A stretch of DNA of 64,000 nucleotides from Branchiostoma lanceolatum (GCF_035083965.1 NC_089730.1:20470527-20534526), one strand, 5' to 3'. Positions 33,801 through 44,061 are shown, counted from the first letter of the stretch. Notes: a model not told the origin generated them from the letters alone. A program made the numbers and translations.

Positions 33801-36800
33801 GCTTGTGGCATATGGTGCTTTAGAAGATAAACAAACAGACAAACAAACAAACAAACAAACAGACCCACCTGTATGGGGATGTGTGGGTGGATGGTGTGTT
33901 ACCCACCTGTATGGGGATGTGCGGGTGGATGGTGTGTTACCCACCTGTGGGGGATGTGCGGGTGGATGGTGTGTTACCCACCTGTATGGGGATGTGTGGG
34001 TGGATGGTGTGTTACCCACCTGTATGGGGATGTGCGGGTGGATGGTGTGTTACCCACCTGTATGGGGATGTGCGGGTGGATGGTGTGTTACCCACCTGTA
34101 TGGGGATGTGAGGGTGGATGGTGTGTTACCCACCTGTATGGGGATGTGTGGGTGGATGGTGTGTTACCCACCTGTATGGGGATGTGTGGGTGGATGGTGT
34201 GTTACCCACCTGTGGGGGATGTGCGGGCGGATGGTGTGTTACCCACCTGTATGGGGATGTGCGGGTGGATGGTGTGTTACCCACCTGTATGGGGATGTGT
34301 GGGTGGATGGTGTGTTACCCACCTGTATGGGGATGTGCGGGTGGAAGACCTGCGGCGGATGGTGTATTACCCACCTGTATGGGGATGTGCAGGTGGAAGA
34401 CCTGAGGCGGATGGTGTGTTAACCACCTGTATGGGGATGTGCGGGTGGATGGTGTGTTACCCACCTGTATGGGGATGTGTGGGTGGATGGTGTGTTACCC
34501 ACCTGTATGGGGATGTGCGGGTGGAAGACCTGCGGCGGATGGTGTGTTACCCACCTGTATGGGGATGTGCGGGTGGATGGTGTGTTACCCACCTGTATGG
34601 GGATGTGCGGGTGGAAGACCTGCGGCGGATGGTGTGTTACCCACCTGTATGGGGATGTGCGGGTGGATGGTGTGTTACCCACCTGTATGGGGATGTGTGG
34701 GTGGAAGACCTGCGGCGGATGGTGTGTTACCCACCTGTATGGGGATGTGCGGGTGGATGATGTGTTACCCACCTGTATGGGGATGTGTGGGTGGATGGTG
34801 TGTTACCCACCTGTATGGGGATGTGCGGGTGGATGGTGTGTTACCCACCTGTATGGGGATGTGCGGGTGGAAGACCTGCGGTGGATGGTGTGTTACCCAC
34901 CTGTATGGGGATGTGCGGGTGGATGGTGTGTTACCCACCTGTATGGGGATGTGTGGGTGGATGGTGTGTTACCCACCTGTATGGGGATGTGTGGGTGGAT
35001 GGTGTGTTACCCACTTGTATGGGGATGTGCGGGTGGATGGTGTGTTACCCACCTGTATGGGGATGTGCGGGTGGATGGTGTGTTACCCACCTGTATGGGG
35101 ATGTGTGGGTGGATGGTGTGTTACCCACCTGTATGGGGATGTGTGGGTGGAAGACCTGCGGCGGATGGTGTGCTACCCACCTGTATGGGGATGTGCGGGT
35201 GGATGGTGTGTTACCCACCTGTATGGGGATGTGCGGGTGGATGGTGTGTTACCCACCTGTATGGGGATGTGCGGGTGGATGGTGTGTTACCCACCTGTAT
35301 GGGGATGTGTGGGTGGATGGTGTGTTACCCACCTGTATGGGGATGAGCAGGTGGAAGACCTGAGGCGGATGGTGTGTTACCCACCTGTATGGGGATGTGC
35401 GGGCGGATGGTGTGTTACCCACCTGTATGGGGATGTGCGGGTGGATGGTGTGTTACCCACTTGTATGGGGATGTGTGGGTGGATGGTGTGTTACCCACCT
35501 GTATGGGGATGTGCGGGTGGAAGACCTGAGGCGGATGGTGAGTCAGGAGACAGTTCAGGAACGCCAGCGTGTCGATCTTCATGTTGGAGCTGGTGTTCTT
35601 GTCGGAGAGCGAGAACTGGATCCCGGGGATCAGCGCGGGGATGTGGTCGCTCAGCGCGCCCGGAAGAACCGACACAAGCTCCGTCAGCAGGGCGAAGCAG
35701 CCCTGGAAAAAAAATAAATCTACAGTTTAACCTTTGAACTAACACAAGGAAAAAATAATTTAGCACACAAATTTTCAGTTGACTCTTCAGCCTCCTTTAC
35801 AATGTGTAGGTACATGCACGTACTGACTCCTTCACATTCAATTCTTGCAGGGAGTTGTTTTTGAAAGTCACTCAAAAGTGTTCATTTTGATTATATTACT
35901 GTCTCCATGCAGTTTTAGCTTACTGGAAAGCTGATCTTTCCACTGCTCTTGACAAATGATTGCACATATATACATTTAATGTAGAAGAGATAACTTCTAA
36001 GCTCTTTTCGACATTACTTAGTACACAATATACAGGGTCGTGTGGGTAGCAGACAACAGTCGAGACTTGAACCCTCAATCATCTGATCCAAAGGCAGGGT
36101 TACAAACCGCAGTAACTGTTATATTATGATTTTTATATTATGATGTTTTTTACTTAATGGTCACCATTCAACAAGACTTGAAGGCCTAGTCTCTTCGTCC
36201 CCTTGACCAATGTGTACGAGGTTGAAGAGACACTGGCAGCTATGATAGGCCTGGACACCAGACCACAGTACAATGACCAGTCACACTACTTTCAACAAGT
36301 ATACAAGTACACAATTAACAGTGGACCATGGTCTACAGTCCTAACAACATCAACCATTTCCAGCAGCAAGTTGGGTAAGCAATAACACTAAAATTGGTCA
36401 CGCTCTTTCATTTGTACGTAGGGTCAGTAACCATAGCAACCCGGTGACTAGTAACCATAGCAACCCGGTGAGTACTTGCTGACCTGTCGTGTCTTGATGC
36501 TCTTCTCCTTGAGCTGCCTGTGCAGAGCCTTGATGATGCTGGGAACCTGGGCCTGCAGCATGGCTGGGGGGGAAACACATTTCCTTTGTTTCTTTACTCC
36601 TGTATGTTTGGAATGTCAAAATGGCTGATGAGGTGGCAGGCCGAATGCAGACAACTGACACACACAGACTGACATCCTTGAAAAATTACCCAGGAAAATT
36701 ACTTTGGGAAGCAGTATATACATGTACTGGGTTCATAACGGAATATTGCCTCTGGCCTGCTGAAGTCAAATGTGTGCTAAAGAGAGGCAGTAGCGTTATA

Positions 36801-39800
36801 CTTTGTAATTATGCTTTGCTGACATTCAAATATATCTTATGTGGTGAACCCAAAATTCTTTCTGTGCATCTCATTGTTTTGGTTGGATGCACCAGTGCAC
36901 CTATTTCCAAAAATTAATTTAGAGCCCTGTTGATTTGAGCTTGTACAGTTAGCAACAGCTGAAAATACCTTTTGTACAAGGTGAACAGGAAGTTAATTTT
37001 TTCATTTATCTATTAGTGGCAGTGAACACTGTAAACTCATGTATACTACAAAAAAAGGAAGGATTTCAAATTTCATCAGGTCTTTCTTTTAAATTTATCA
37101 GAAAGTGTGCAGTTCCTCAGTTTTAATAATCTATGCACAAGAAGTATCCTGAATTTAATCAGAAAATGTGTGATTTCTTAGTTTTAATCTGTGCCCAGAA
37201 CTGACCGATGGGCCCCTCCTCCTGGTCCATAGCGTCTGGGTCGACCGTGGTGAGCGCCGCGGGTTTGGTGGACTTCAGCAGCGTGATGTACGCGTGGAAA
37301 ATGTCCGACTTCACATTCTCCTCGCGCTCCTTGAACCTGAGAAACAACCAGACATTTGTTGCAATAATGATATACCAATGTACAAAGCGCGGACGGCTGT
37401 GTGCATCAAGTTTTGGACTTAGAAGCCACATGAGGGCACATCCTGTGTGAGAGACACTGACAGTCATCTTCGACTCGAAGGACTACCAAGACAATATATA
37501 TTAATCTCCAAGCAGATCTATCGGTGGCAGGGTAGTAACAAAAGGGCCAACCAGTATCCAAAACCTCTGGTGGCCCATTGGATACTGCCCTGCCACGGAT
37601 AGATCTGCTTGGAGATTAGCTACAAGTCTAAAGTATCAATACTTTAAGTACTTATTGCCTCCCTAAACAATGAAAGTTGATACATCCTTTAAAATCCAAA
37701 ATCTAAGAAAAGAATGTTTTTAAAATCATTTGATTGAAAAAATCCCAACCTGGCGACGAGAGCGGGAGAAACGGTCTTGTAGAACTCTCCGACCATCTCG
37801 CGCCGCGAGCCCAAGATGGCGTCCAGACACTTGGCAGAGGCGCGGCGGACCTTCCAGGACATGTCGTCATCGTCGCTGTACTCGTCATCACTCTCCCCCT
37901 CCTCATCCTCATCCTCAGCATCCATCGCATCCTGGTGGGAGAAACCGCCCGCTCTTAGAAACACTTTCCACTGGTAAACATTCTTAAATACATTGCTTGC
38001 TTAATCTATATTATATATACACTAAAACGTGTGTCCTGTATTTGGTACAAGATATCCTCCAGGTTACAAATGATTGTAGGTCTAGGATGGACTCCACTCT
38101 CCCTCCTCATCCTCAGCATCCTGATGGGGAGAAACTGGGCTGAGTATCAGTTAGCAGGGTGTCAAGACATCCTCCTTTTGAAGGGGACCCACAAAGCTGT
38201 CCCTCAAAATGCAGGAAATAGTATTTCAGAGTGATTTGTTCTCTTTTCCATGCTAGGGTAGTGAGTAAAATTCTAATTGACCAGGGTTGCTAAAGGTCAC
38301 ATGAGGCCACAGTCTTCAACTGTCAGACAGTAATTTCCCCCCTCAGAACGCCCCATTTAAACCTAACTTTTTCTAAAACTCCACACCATGGAAGCCCCCT
38401 CCACACTATCCCCATGCTTTGTCGCTACTCCCTCCCTATCTATGTTCCCCCTTGCACATTTTTCCTAGAGAGAAAACCTGAAATCCCACCTCTTCATCGC
38501 TTTCGTAGTTGTAGTTGGGGTCGTAGCAGATGTACTGCAGGCACAGCGCGATGATGGTCGGCACGTGGGGGGAGACCTCCTTCGGACAGCGCCGCACGAA
38601 CGACTCGAACGCCTGGATACAGTACTCACGGAGCTCATCATCGTCCTCTACCTGTCGGGGAATAAACAACAATAGTAAACAACAACAACAATAAACACCA
38701 AAGCCTGGATACAGTACTCACGGAGCTCATCATCGTCCTCTACCTGTGGGGGGATAAACAACAATAATAAACAACAACAGTAAACACCAACATCGTCTGG
38801 ATACAGTACTCACGCAGCTCATCATCGTCCTCTACCTGTGGAGGGATAAACAACAATAGTAAACAACAACAACAATAAACACCAAAGCCTCGATACAGTA
38901 CTCACGGAGCTCATCATCATCCTCTACCTGTGGGGGGATAAACAACAATAGTAAACAACAACAACAATAAACACCAAAGCCTGGATACAGTACTCACGGA
39001 GCTCATCATCATCCTCTACCTGTGGGAGAATGAACAACAATAGTAAACAACAACAACAATAAACACCAAAGCCTGGATACAGTACTCACAGAGCTCATCA
39101 TCATCCTCTACCTGTGGGAGAATAAACAACAATAGTAAACAACAACAACAATAAACACCAAAGCCTGGATACAGTACTCACGCAGCTCATCATCATCCTC
39201 TACCTGTGGTGGGGGGACACTTGTTTGTTTAACATTAGAACGCCTGGATACAGTAATTCAACAAATAGTCCCGCCACACAAAAATGTCAACTCATACATT
39301 TCTAGAAGGTTGTCCTGTATACCAACTGTATAAAAACTCAGCAAAGATGAAAAGTTCCCAGACCTGGCAGAATTTGACGATGAGCGGGATGATGCGCTCG
39401 AGGTGTTCCCCCACCCGGTGCCCCGCGGCGCGGCTGATCGCCCCCGTGCACTGGATGTACGTCCGGGTCGTCGAGGTCGAGCTGTTCTTCCCAAGCTCCG
39501 ACAGCAGGTGGTCCATCAGCTCCATAAACAACTGGTTATTGGAGCTCAGCACAAGGTAACCTAGGCAACAGTAAACAACACTAATAAATAACAACATCAG
39601 CAGGTGGTCCATCAGCTCCATAAACAACTGGTTATTGGAGCTCAGCACAAGGTAACCTAGGCAACAGGAATAAATAACAACGGCACAGATAAACAAAAAT
39701 CTAGTCAGCTGTGGAATGGTTACGGGTTAAGGGTTAGAGGTTAGAGGTTACTTACTGATAGCGATAATGGCTCTCTTCCTGACAGCCAGCCGGGGACTGG

Positions 39801-42800
39801 TAGGCTGGGGCAGGGTTAAGGGTTAAAGGGTGGAGGTTACTTACTGATAGCGATGATGGCTCTCTTCCTGACAGCCAGACGAGGACTGGTAGGCTGGGGC
39901 AGGGTTAAGGGTTAAAGGGTAGAGGTTACTTACTGATAGCGATGATGGCTCTCTTCCTGACGGCCAGCCAGGGACTGGTCAGCTGGGGCAAGGTTAGGGG
40001 TTAAAGGGTATAGGTTATGATTACTTACTGATAGCGATGATGGCTCTCTTTGTGACGGCCAGCCGGGGACTGGTCAGCTGGGGCAGGGTTAAGGGTTAAA
40101 GGGTAGAGGCTACTTACTGATAGCGATGATGGCTCTCTTCCTGACAGCCAGCCGGGGACTGGTCAGCTGGGGCAGGGTAAGGGGTTAAAGGGTAGAGGTT
40201 ACTTACTGATAGCGATGATGGCTCTCTTCCTGACAGCCAGCCGAGGACTGGTCAGCTGGGGCAGGGTTAAGGGTTAAAGGGTAGAGGTTACTTACTGATA
40301 TGATGGCTCTCTTCCTGACAGCCAGCTGCGGACTGGTCAGCTGGGGAAGGGTTAAGGGTTAAAGGGTAGAGGTTACTTACTGATAGCGATGATGGCTCTC
40401 TTCCTGACAGCCATCCGGGGACTGGTCAGCTGGGGCAGGGTTAAGGGTTAAAGGGTAGAGGTTACTTACTGATAGCGATGATGGCTCTCTTCCTGACGGC
40501 CAGCCGGGGACTGGTCAGCTGGGGCAGCAGGCAGGCCTGGATGGAGGGGTGGAAGCTGACCAGCAGACTGCCGAAGCGGCTGAGCAGGTCTCCCAGGATG
40601 TCCAGAGCCTCCAGCTGGACAGACACGTCCTCCTGCTTTGCTATGGCACTGGTCAGTCGGCCTGGGCAGGGGGAGGTCAAGGGTAAAAGGTTACAGGATT
40701 TATTGAAATTGTGAAAACTATTCTAGAGGGGCAGTCACAAATGTAATGTAGATTGTAGTGCTTAATAAAAACATCAGAAAAATTTCGTTCAAAAGCATTC
40801 TTTCTGCGGTGCAAACCTACTACTAGTGCTAGTACTGCTCAAGAAGTGAAGCATGTTTAACTTACAAATGTGCACGTTGGATGAAGCAGAATAAGAAGAT
40901 TTAGCATTTCATTTGGTTCTGATAGTTTATAAGAATTTATAAGAAGAAGACAGCTGTTCCTCTCCCACCTGTGATGCGTTTACAGATGGAGGCGGCCAGC
41001 GCGTTGGAGGAGGGCGGCAGCTCGCTGATCACGGTCTTCAGCCCGATGCTGGAGATGTCGCGCAACTGCTCCTTATCAGACACCATGTTGGAACACAGCG
41101 TGTCCACTATGGTCTCAACCTGGGGGAGATACAAAAAAGTTGTGTTAGTGTTAGGCCATGTGATTTTGTACAGGTGGGACAGTATTGTAATGACAACTGT
41201 TCCTTATCTGACACCATGTTGGAACCACTATTGTCTCAACCTGCGGGAGATAATGGTGTACAGTTGTGTTAGAATTAGGCCCAACATGGACTATTCATAT
41301 TCATTTGTCAACAAAAGTTCTGTTTGATTTCAATGTTCTGTAATATTTGATTGATATTGAGTTTATTCATTTGCCAATGATACTGTTATTATTACTTTTA
41401 TGGATATTCTTACATCTACACATTTAGTTCATTTCTGTTTCCACCTTTTCTTATTGTTTTGGATCCGTGGTTTCTTTTCCTGTACTTTGCTTTTTCTCTT
41501 GTTTGTATTATGTGTTGTTCTTTTTGTTGAAATGCAATAAAAAATTAAAAAAAGAATTAGGCCCAACATATATACAGGTGGGACAGTCTTATAATTGGAA
41601 CACAATATGTCCACTATCGTCTCTATCTTCCAGAGATATAGGTGTACAGCTGTGTCAGTGTTAGCCACATAAACTTGTACTGCATGTAACTAAATAAAGT
41701 AGCAGGTCAACATTTAAGAAACACTGAAAAAGTATCACCTAGAAACATTTTTCTAACAGCCTAAAAAAAATGAGCAAACATTGAACAATTTCAGAGATAA
41801 TGAATGCCTTGAAATCTAGAAGAAAACCACAAGGTCACCTGATACTCCTTGACCTTGTTGACGAGCGGCCCCAGACACTTGACGGCCAGGTTCTGCACTT
41901 CTCCGTTCTTGTCTTCAAGGAGCTTCAGCAGCATCTTAACCACCTGGAGATATGGGGAAGAAATTTGTCATGTGAAGAAGAAGAAAAAAAATTGTGTCAT
42001 ATTTAATTGGTTTTTCTAGTTACATCGTATGTACTAGTAACTGTTGTAGATTTGTTCTGCTAGCTCAGTCTAGTGACGCTGAAGAAGAGTGATGGATGTC
42101 ACTCGAAACGTCCGGATATAATCTCTGAATCTTATCCAGTTGTAGAGATTGAATCCTCTTTAAATGTAAGACGTGTCCTTTTACTATAATTAGGTACAGC
42201 TGTGTCAGTATTATCCCATGACCAAGGCAGTAGAGAATTCCAAAGGAAAATGTATACTTGGGATTGGCTTTATATGAGCCAAACAACTGCCCTGAACCAA
42301 TGACTTTCATTTAGAACATTAAGTGGACATCCCCTCCCAGAAGCACAACTGAACAAGCCCCTAATAACTGGCCTCCACCAAATTCTGCAACACAACTGAA
42401 CCATCCCCATTTTTCTCTCATCAGGTTATGCCATTAACACCCCCTTAAAACAAACAAACAAACAGACAAACAAGCGAACCTTCCTCTCGGAGTCATCGTC
42501 CAGTTTGATGGAGTCCTTCTGCAGTTCTGTCATCAGGTCGTTGGTGGCCATGAACCGGAAGTCCTTGTCACTGGACGTCATCTGCACAAGCAAACAACAA
42601 CCATGAATGAAATACACATGTTGTATAGAGAGTAGAGTAGAGTAGAGTAGAGTAGAGTAGAGTAGAGTAGAGTAGAGTAGAGTAGAGTAGAGTAGAGTAG
42701 AGTAGAGTAGAGTAGAGTAGAGTAGAGTAGAGTAGAGAAGAGTAGAGAAGAGTAGAGTAGAGTAGAGTAGAGTAGAGTAGAGTAGAGTAGAGTAGAGTAG

Positions 42801-43619
42801 AGTAGAGTAGAATTTTCGGTCAGGTAGGACTGTCATTATCATTGTAGGTATCAGGAAACAACTGCAAATTACTTGTTCCTTGACATTAAAAAAAATGCAT
42901 TAGATTTAGAAAACATGTAAAAAAGTTGCATGTCACTGGGAAAAAAGGTCTTTTCCAAGGAATCATTTTCCATTAAGGAACAAAGATCAAACATGAATAA
43001 AACATGAAAACTACTAACCAATACAATGGTTTCCTTTTACAACTTAAAATGAAGCATTGTTCTTTGTCCATTGTTCACCTGATAATAGAATACTTTTTTT
43101 TTTCTAAAATGAACATCAGGCCAAAGCTACAAACTATATTATCCCATACACTGATTTGTATCTAAACTATAAAATATATTTCTGGAATAGTATGAAAAGA
43201 AAAAGACAGTTTAGCCCAGGGGCTGCCATAAATACCTCACACTAGACCCGACATTGGCAGCCAGTCAACACACATCTCCTGTTTTATTATATCATGTTGC
43301 AGCTCCGCCCCCCTCCCCACATGCCAGTGATGTTTTGTATGCAGTCATGATCATGCACCAAAAACTGTCGTATCATCATTTCTGCCAACTGTTGTATTTC
43401 TGTTGAAGCTAATTCTTCATAGTCCAAGTTAGAACATATATATATCAGCCTTTGATAGCGTATACATTATGTACGATTAATATTTAATGCAGAAAGAACA
43501 GAAAGAATCGGTCCGATTTCTGGAGATGCAGTGTTGTAAAAAAGTGTGTCACGGCGCACACGGATGTTTGTACTCACCTTCTCCAGCAGACTGGAGATGT
43601 GGTAGGACACGCTCGCCAT
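21811..43619 (-). CDS. CAND1: Cullin-associated NEDD8-dissociated protein 1
   Basis: HEAT-repeat protein that binds un-neddylated cullin-RBX1 and exchanges substrate receptors of cullin-RING ligases. Nineteen coding exons (minus strand): 43578-43619, 42480-42581, 41839-41943, 40969-41119, 40470-40661, 39364-39560, 38490-38651, 37750-37931, 37206-37336, 36484-36563, 35499-35702, 28239-28402, 27554-27738, 26894-27072, 26392-26548, 25013-25906, 23146-23290, 22586-22721, 21811-22122. Sum 3720 nt, 1239 aa, close to vertebrate CAND1 (1230). It starts [14 protein letters not shown] and ends SIETMDTS, like vertebrate CAND1. The acidic loop ([20 protein letters not shown]) is present. One exon of 894 nt carries much of the C-terminal half. 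At least six exons have tandem copies of their edges in neighbouring introns, and a DIRS element fills the 28403-35498 intron together with one such array. No broken exon seen. Head-to-head with PPIL3. Confidence 0.97.
23235..24192 (-). repeat. Ten copies of the 5' edge of a CAND1 exon with its acceptor
   Basis: Period about 97-101 bp. On the minus strand each unit is CTCTTCTCTCC..CTACAG acceptor plus CCCACAACAAGCCGTCTCTG and the rest of about 60 exon bases. The last copy in transcription order continues into the intact exon 23146-23290; nine others lie upstream in the intron. Copies are nearly identical, so the array is young or homogenised. Confidence 0.95.
24386..24802. repeat. Dispersed repeat with inverted ends (GTGCACC-rich)
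   Basis: Begins CAGGGCTCGAAAT and ends ATTTCGAGCCCTG, with GGGTGCAC/GTGCACC blocks inside each end. Related single ends are at 26765-26862 and 36836-36930. No coding capacity; probably a non-autonomous DNA element. Confidence 0.75.
26765..26862. repeat. Fragment of the GTGCACC dispersed repeat
   Basis: ACCCAAAATTCTTACTGTGCA, GATGCACCAGTGCACCTA and TTGAGCCCTG match the right end of the element at 24386-24802. Confidence 0.7.
27088..27330 (+). mobile_element. tRNA-derived SINE
   Basis: A-box-like TGGTCTCATGGTTAGGG and B-box GGTTCTGGATTCAAATCC, followed by a body ending in an AATAAATAAA tail. The tRNA-like part does not fold as a functional tRNA. In a CAND1 intron, antisense to it. Confidence 0.75.
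28034..28101. mobile_element. Very short foldback MITE
   Basis: Perfect inverted arms of about 26 bp (ATTGCCTACAATTCAGGCGC and complement) around a 16-base loop. CAND1 intron. Confidence 0.85.
28613..28774. repeat. DIRS left inverted terminal repeat
   Basis: Starts TTGTCTTCTGCATCC and ends GCGCATGCGCACCAGTCT; near-identical inverted copy at 33449-33606, differing mainly in the outer ~30 bases. Confidence 0.95.
28824..30335 (+). CDS. DIRS ORF1, gag-like
   Basis: ATG at 28824 (GTT ATG GGC) gives a 503-aa basic, Arg/Ser-rich protein. The N-terminal ~190 residues are low complexity and highly charged ([19 protein letters not shown]). A conserved-looking middle region has [19 protein letters not shown] and KYDLPDN. 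The C terminus is Gly-Arg-Tyr-rich ([18 protein letters not shown]), likely RNA-binding. No zinc knuckle seen. Assigned as gag by position and composition, not by a diagnostic motif. Confidence 0.8.
   Translation: MGSKRDKERVKPRERGSSKTSTASRRPKGGRRSAERRLSGGDGRGQEETSPKRRHVRRDGRHDSSTPSMPVLSAVPTPSGADRRRSPSAALREEGEVSSDPEKRDTRRKDGNKRGGGADGADGSQHDGEVSESEKNNNVQRSPVPVTPSGDVRIAALEQSFFLLSDKMDTFQEMVMSQFDQSASRKRHTSSPEADVPEKRRRCDRGRQRSPCRDETEEESVSGGSEDGETVWKPFDPTDTVERHRWVADGIVAEETEAYFKHDRQCRGADLEAWQKKYDLPDNVPSTMVTPSFNDNVSRAVIDNDKKQGELIVLHDKSLKSIHSNLMQVATPLINLWQLIKRCSSESFEELQLDMNDCAGTALRLLGSVHTQLAFTRRSFIAESSQKTFRELFKTPSEDPNFLFSPDLGTKAKDLSSESKVLSGMMTQTEKNKSSSSGRGGRRGGGYRPSGRGYRPSGGGYRSNRYNYLPRPNYSRGGRTRQYYNRGPSQSFQKQGEGGKQDK
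30347..32443 (+). CDS. DIRS reverse transcriptase/RNase H
   Basis: Open frame of about 698 codons; the first in-frame ATG is near 30407, so it may be reached by reinitiation or frameshifting from ORF1, whose stop is only 11 bases upstream. RT motifs: [39 protein letters not shown] and the active site YLDDVLVFG. RNase H follows ([34 protein letters not shown]). Downstream comes a conserved DIRS-type segment ([35 protein letters not shown]) at the place where the family often carries a methyltransferase-like domain. All catalytic residues I can identify are intact. Confidence 0.93.
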   Translation: MTREAARCSTDLQRVPGTSQMLHGGRLVHFLQKWQQLTSDPWVLQCVRGYKLEFATTPPIQRRLPSCRARGPQQVEVLNEEVGVLLYKGAIREVPYHSTQFVSTLFTVPKKTGGLRPVINLKPLNRYLQVRRFKMEGLGVLKHLLQPGDFMGKVDLKDAYFTIPVDVNSRRFLTFQWQGRFYQFQCVPFGVATAPRVFTKVLKVPIALLRRQGYRLIVYLDDVLVFGRTREGCREALMAVLQLLSSLGFVPNREKSILEPTQRITFLGSGIDSLRMIAFLPDGKVQELQQLAVATLSTDSLITARELASLIGKMQATTGAVWHAPLHFRSLQRLLITVLRVTRGNWEFLVPLTEAARADLRWWRDQLSNHNSRPILLPTADMVVETDASKIGWGGFCNGVHTGGRWSAEERTAHINVLELQAASLAVRGFCRELQSGHIRVRSDNSTVVAYLNHLGGTRSLELLSVTLDLWEWCTDRNLSISAEHIPGRDNVRADFSSRHFSVATEWTLDRHTFLSLQATFPLLSKGVDLFASRTNHQLPQFVSWHPEPEAIGTDAFTLRWNEWGMAYAFPPFILIARTLRKVQQDRAQVLLIAPVWDTAIWYPVLLEMLVGEPVLLPRHEHLLTQPESHRPHPEGKKLLLAAWPVCGDNTACMVFRQELATYSWPHGGPEHRDSMLRPGTSGVAGVLEGTLIPFQRL
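32302..33249 (+). CDS. DIRS tyrosine recombinase
   Basis: Tyrosine recombinase domain given here from the ATG at 32302 ([16 protein letters not shown]). The same frame is open back to 30139 (1036 codons), overlapping the RT frame completely. N-terminal core-binding part: [20 protein letters not shown]. Catalytic residues: Arg in [12 protein letters not shown], HxxR in TGHSTRSAS, Trp in TANWSSSS and nucleophile Tyr in [10 protein letters not shown]. It inserts the circular DNA intermediate in place of an integrase. Ends three bases before the internal complementary region. Confidence 0.93.
   Translation: MYGLSSGVSNILLASWRSGTQRQYAAAWNKWCGWCARGHFDPVSAPLREVLEFLLSLYEKGLQYRTLNVYRSAISTTHLPVEGQPLGQHPLVKRFLKGVFELRPALPKYSFTWDVSKVLKLLRRWSPAESLSLKLLTLKLTMLIALVSAGREQTISLLEVRTKKKIPGGVCFVVCRLSKSSRPGKATHEVVLPSFPQDKKLCPVHYLKKYIARTRTFRLCDSFLFRALVEPHQAVTSSTVARWLKLVLQEAGIDTAKFTGHSTRSASVSAAARRGVSASDIMRTANWSSSSTFEKFYRKPVRTCSFGQSVLASGC
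33252..33368. repeat. DIRS internal complementary region
   Basis: First part (ATCAGTCTGACTGACGATCG to AGAAGACAA) is the complement of the left end. Second part (TTACAAATTGTACAAACC to GTCAGGCAGACT) is the complement of the right end. Their junction near 33300 reconstructs the circle joint. Confidence 0.95.
33449..33606. repeat. DIRS right inverted terminal repeat
   Basis: Inverted copy of 28613-28774; followed by about 37 bases of non-repeated 3' extension to 33643 that is matched only in the internal complementary region. Confidence 0.95.
33866..35540 (-). repeat. ~40 copies of a CAND1 exon 3' edge with its donor
   Basis: Unit 38 bp, with a 52-bp variant interspersed. On the minus strand the unit is CACCCGCACATCCCCATACAG followed by the donor GTGGGTAACACACC. 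The 52-bp form also keeps CTCAGGTCTTCC, as in the intact exon 35499-35702, whose own 3' end is the first copy. All further copies lie downstream in the intron, so dozens of CAG|GTGGGT donors follow the real one. Long open frames on both strands are a by-product of the unit length. Confidence 0.95.
36836..36930. repeat. Fragment of the GTGCACC dispersed repeat
   Basis: ACCCAAAATTCTTTCTGTGCA, GATGCACCAGTGCACCTA and AGAGCCCTG match the right end of 24386-24802. Confidence 0.7.
37501..37619. mobile_element. Foldback MITE, family of 19778-19899
   Basis: Ends TTAATCTCCAAGCAGATCTA and TAGATCTGCTTGGAGATTA are inverted copies; the inner arms include GGTGGCAGGGTA and TGCCCTGCCACGG. CAND1 intron. Confidence 0.9.
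38060..38135 (-). repeat. Partial copy of a CAND1 exon edge
   Basis: ACTCTCCCTCCTCATCCTCAGCATCCTGATGGGGAGAAAC resembles the 5' edge and acceptor of the acidic-loop exon at 37884-37945 with an internal deletion. Single extra copy, upstream in transcription order. Confidence 0.6.
38651..39206 (-). repeat. Six extra copies of a CAND1 exon 5' edge with acceptor
   Basis: Period about 92 bp. Minus-strand unit: an intronic TTGTTGTT-rich stretch, CCCACAG, then GTAGAGGACGATGATGAGCT and CGTGAGTACTGTATCCAGGC. The intact exon is 38490-38651; copies lie upstream near 38740, 38835, 38927, 39020, 39112 and 39206. Confidence 0.93.
39560..39662 (-). repeat. One extra copy of a CAND1 exon 5' edge
   Basis: The 5' part of exon 39364-39560 (GTTACCTTGTGCTGAGCTCC and on to GACCACCTGCTG) plus the TTGCCTAG acceptor is duplicated at about 39598-39659. 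Confidence 0.9.
39745..40470 (-). repeat. Eight extra copies of a CAND1 exon 3' edge with donor
   Basis: Period about 88 bp. Minus-strand unit: CAGCTGACCAGTCCCCGGCT, GGCTGTCAGGAAGAGAGCC, ATCATCGCTATCA and the donor GTAAGTAACC. The intact exon is 40470-40661. All copies lie downstream in transcription order; one copy (about 40289) has a 3-base deletion. Confidence 0.93.
41119..41640 (-). repeat. Two degenerate extra copies of a CAND1 exon 5' edge
   Basis: Near 41205-41255 and 41575-41640, sequences resembling the start of exon 40969-41119 (GTTGAGACCATAGTGGACA...TCCAACATGGTGTC) recur with the preceding CTCCCCCAG-like acceptor and a shared flank (GTACAGGTGGGACAGT). The second is strongly decayed. 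Confidence 0.75.
42629..42811. repeat. Pentanucleotide microsatellite (AGTAG)n
   Basis: About 36 units with two GAAGA interruptions, in CAND1 intron 1. The open frame across it is produced by the repeat. Confidence 0.97.
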
Positions 43620-44061
43620 GTTCGGTTCCTGGGGACGTCTGGGCGGCCGGGATCCCGCGGACAGGTCTGGAGAAGGAGAGTTTGTGAGAGGAAAACGGCA
43701 GGAAAATTACTGTTCACAGTTTTCACGTCCCCTCCATGCACCCACCCGTCAGCATGCAGCCGGTCACGTGGGCCGGGTCACCACAGTCCGGCCGGAAAAT
43801 ACCGTAAAAATTATCAGATAGGCAAGGTTTGTGTGCACAGTTTTTCAAAAACTTGTTATAGAATATTTTGTGACAATCTAGTTTTTCTGAATCTGCCGAA
43901 ATATCTCTAACGCCAGAGTTTAGTGAAGTCTCGCGGCTGACCCGGGCGAGAGTTGGGGCGAGAGTTGAGGCGAGACCTGGGAAAGTGCGGAAGTCGCGGG
44001 AAGATTTGACACGGCGGAGTTCGGGACAGTTCGGGAGGAGTTTATCCGGTTTGGGGACGGA
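43620..44061. promoter_or_regulatory. Bidirectional promoter region of CAND1 and PPIL3
   Basis: 442 bases between divergent start codons. It is GC-richer than the surroundings, with a CACGTG E-box near 43765, a CCGGAA near 43791 and GCGGGAA near 43997. No TATA box seen near either start. Shared promoter inferred from layout. Confidence 0.55.

Noticed and set aside
33805-35737. Long open frames (up to 432 codons) on both strands, Cys/Gly/Trp- or Pro/His-rich
   Set aside because: They are read-through of the 38/52-bp CAND1 boundary minisatellite; the same unit is open in several frames and only 35499-35702 (minus) is a real exon.
42426-42842. 138-codon minus-strand frame rich in YSTLL
   Set aside because: Translation of the AGTAG microsatellite; only the CAND1 exon 42480-42581 within it is real.
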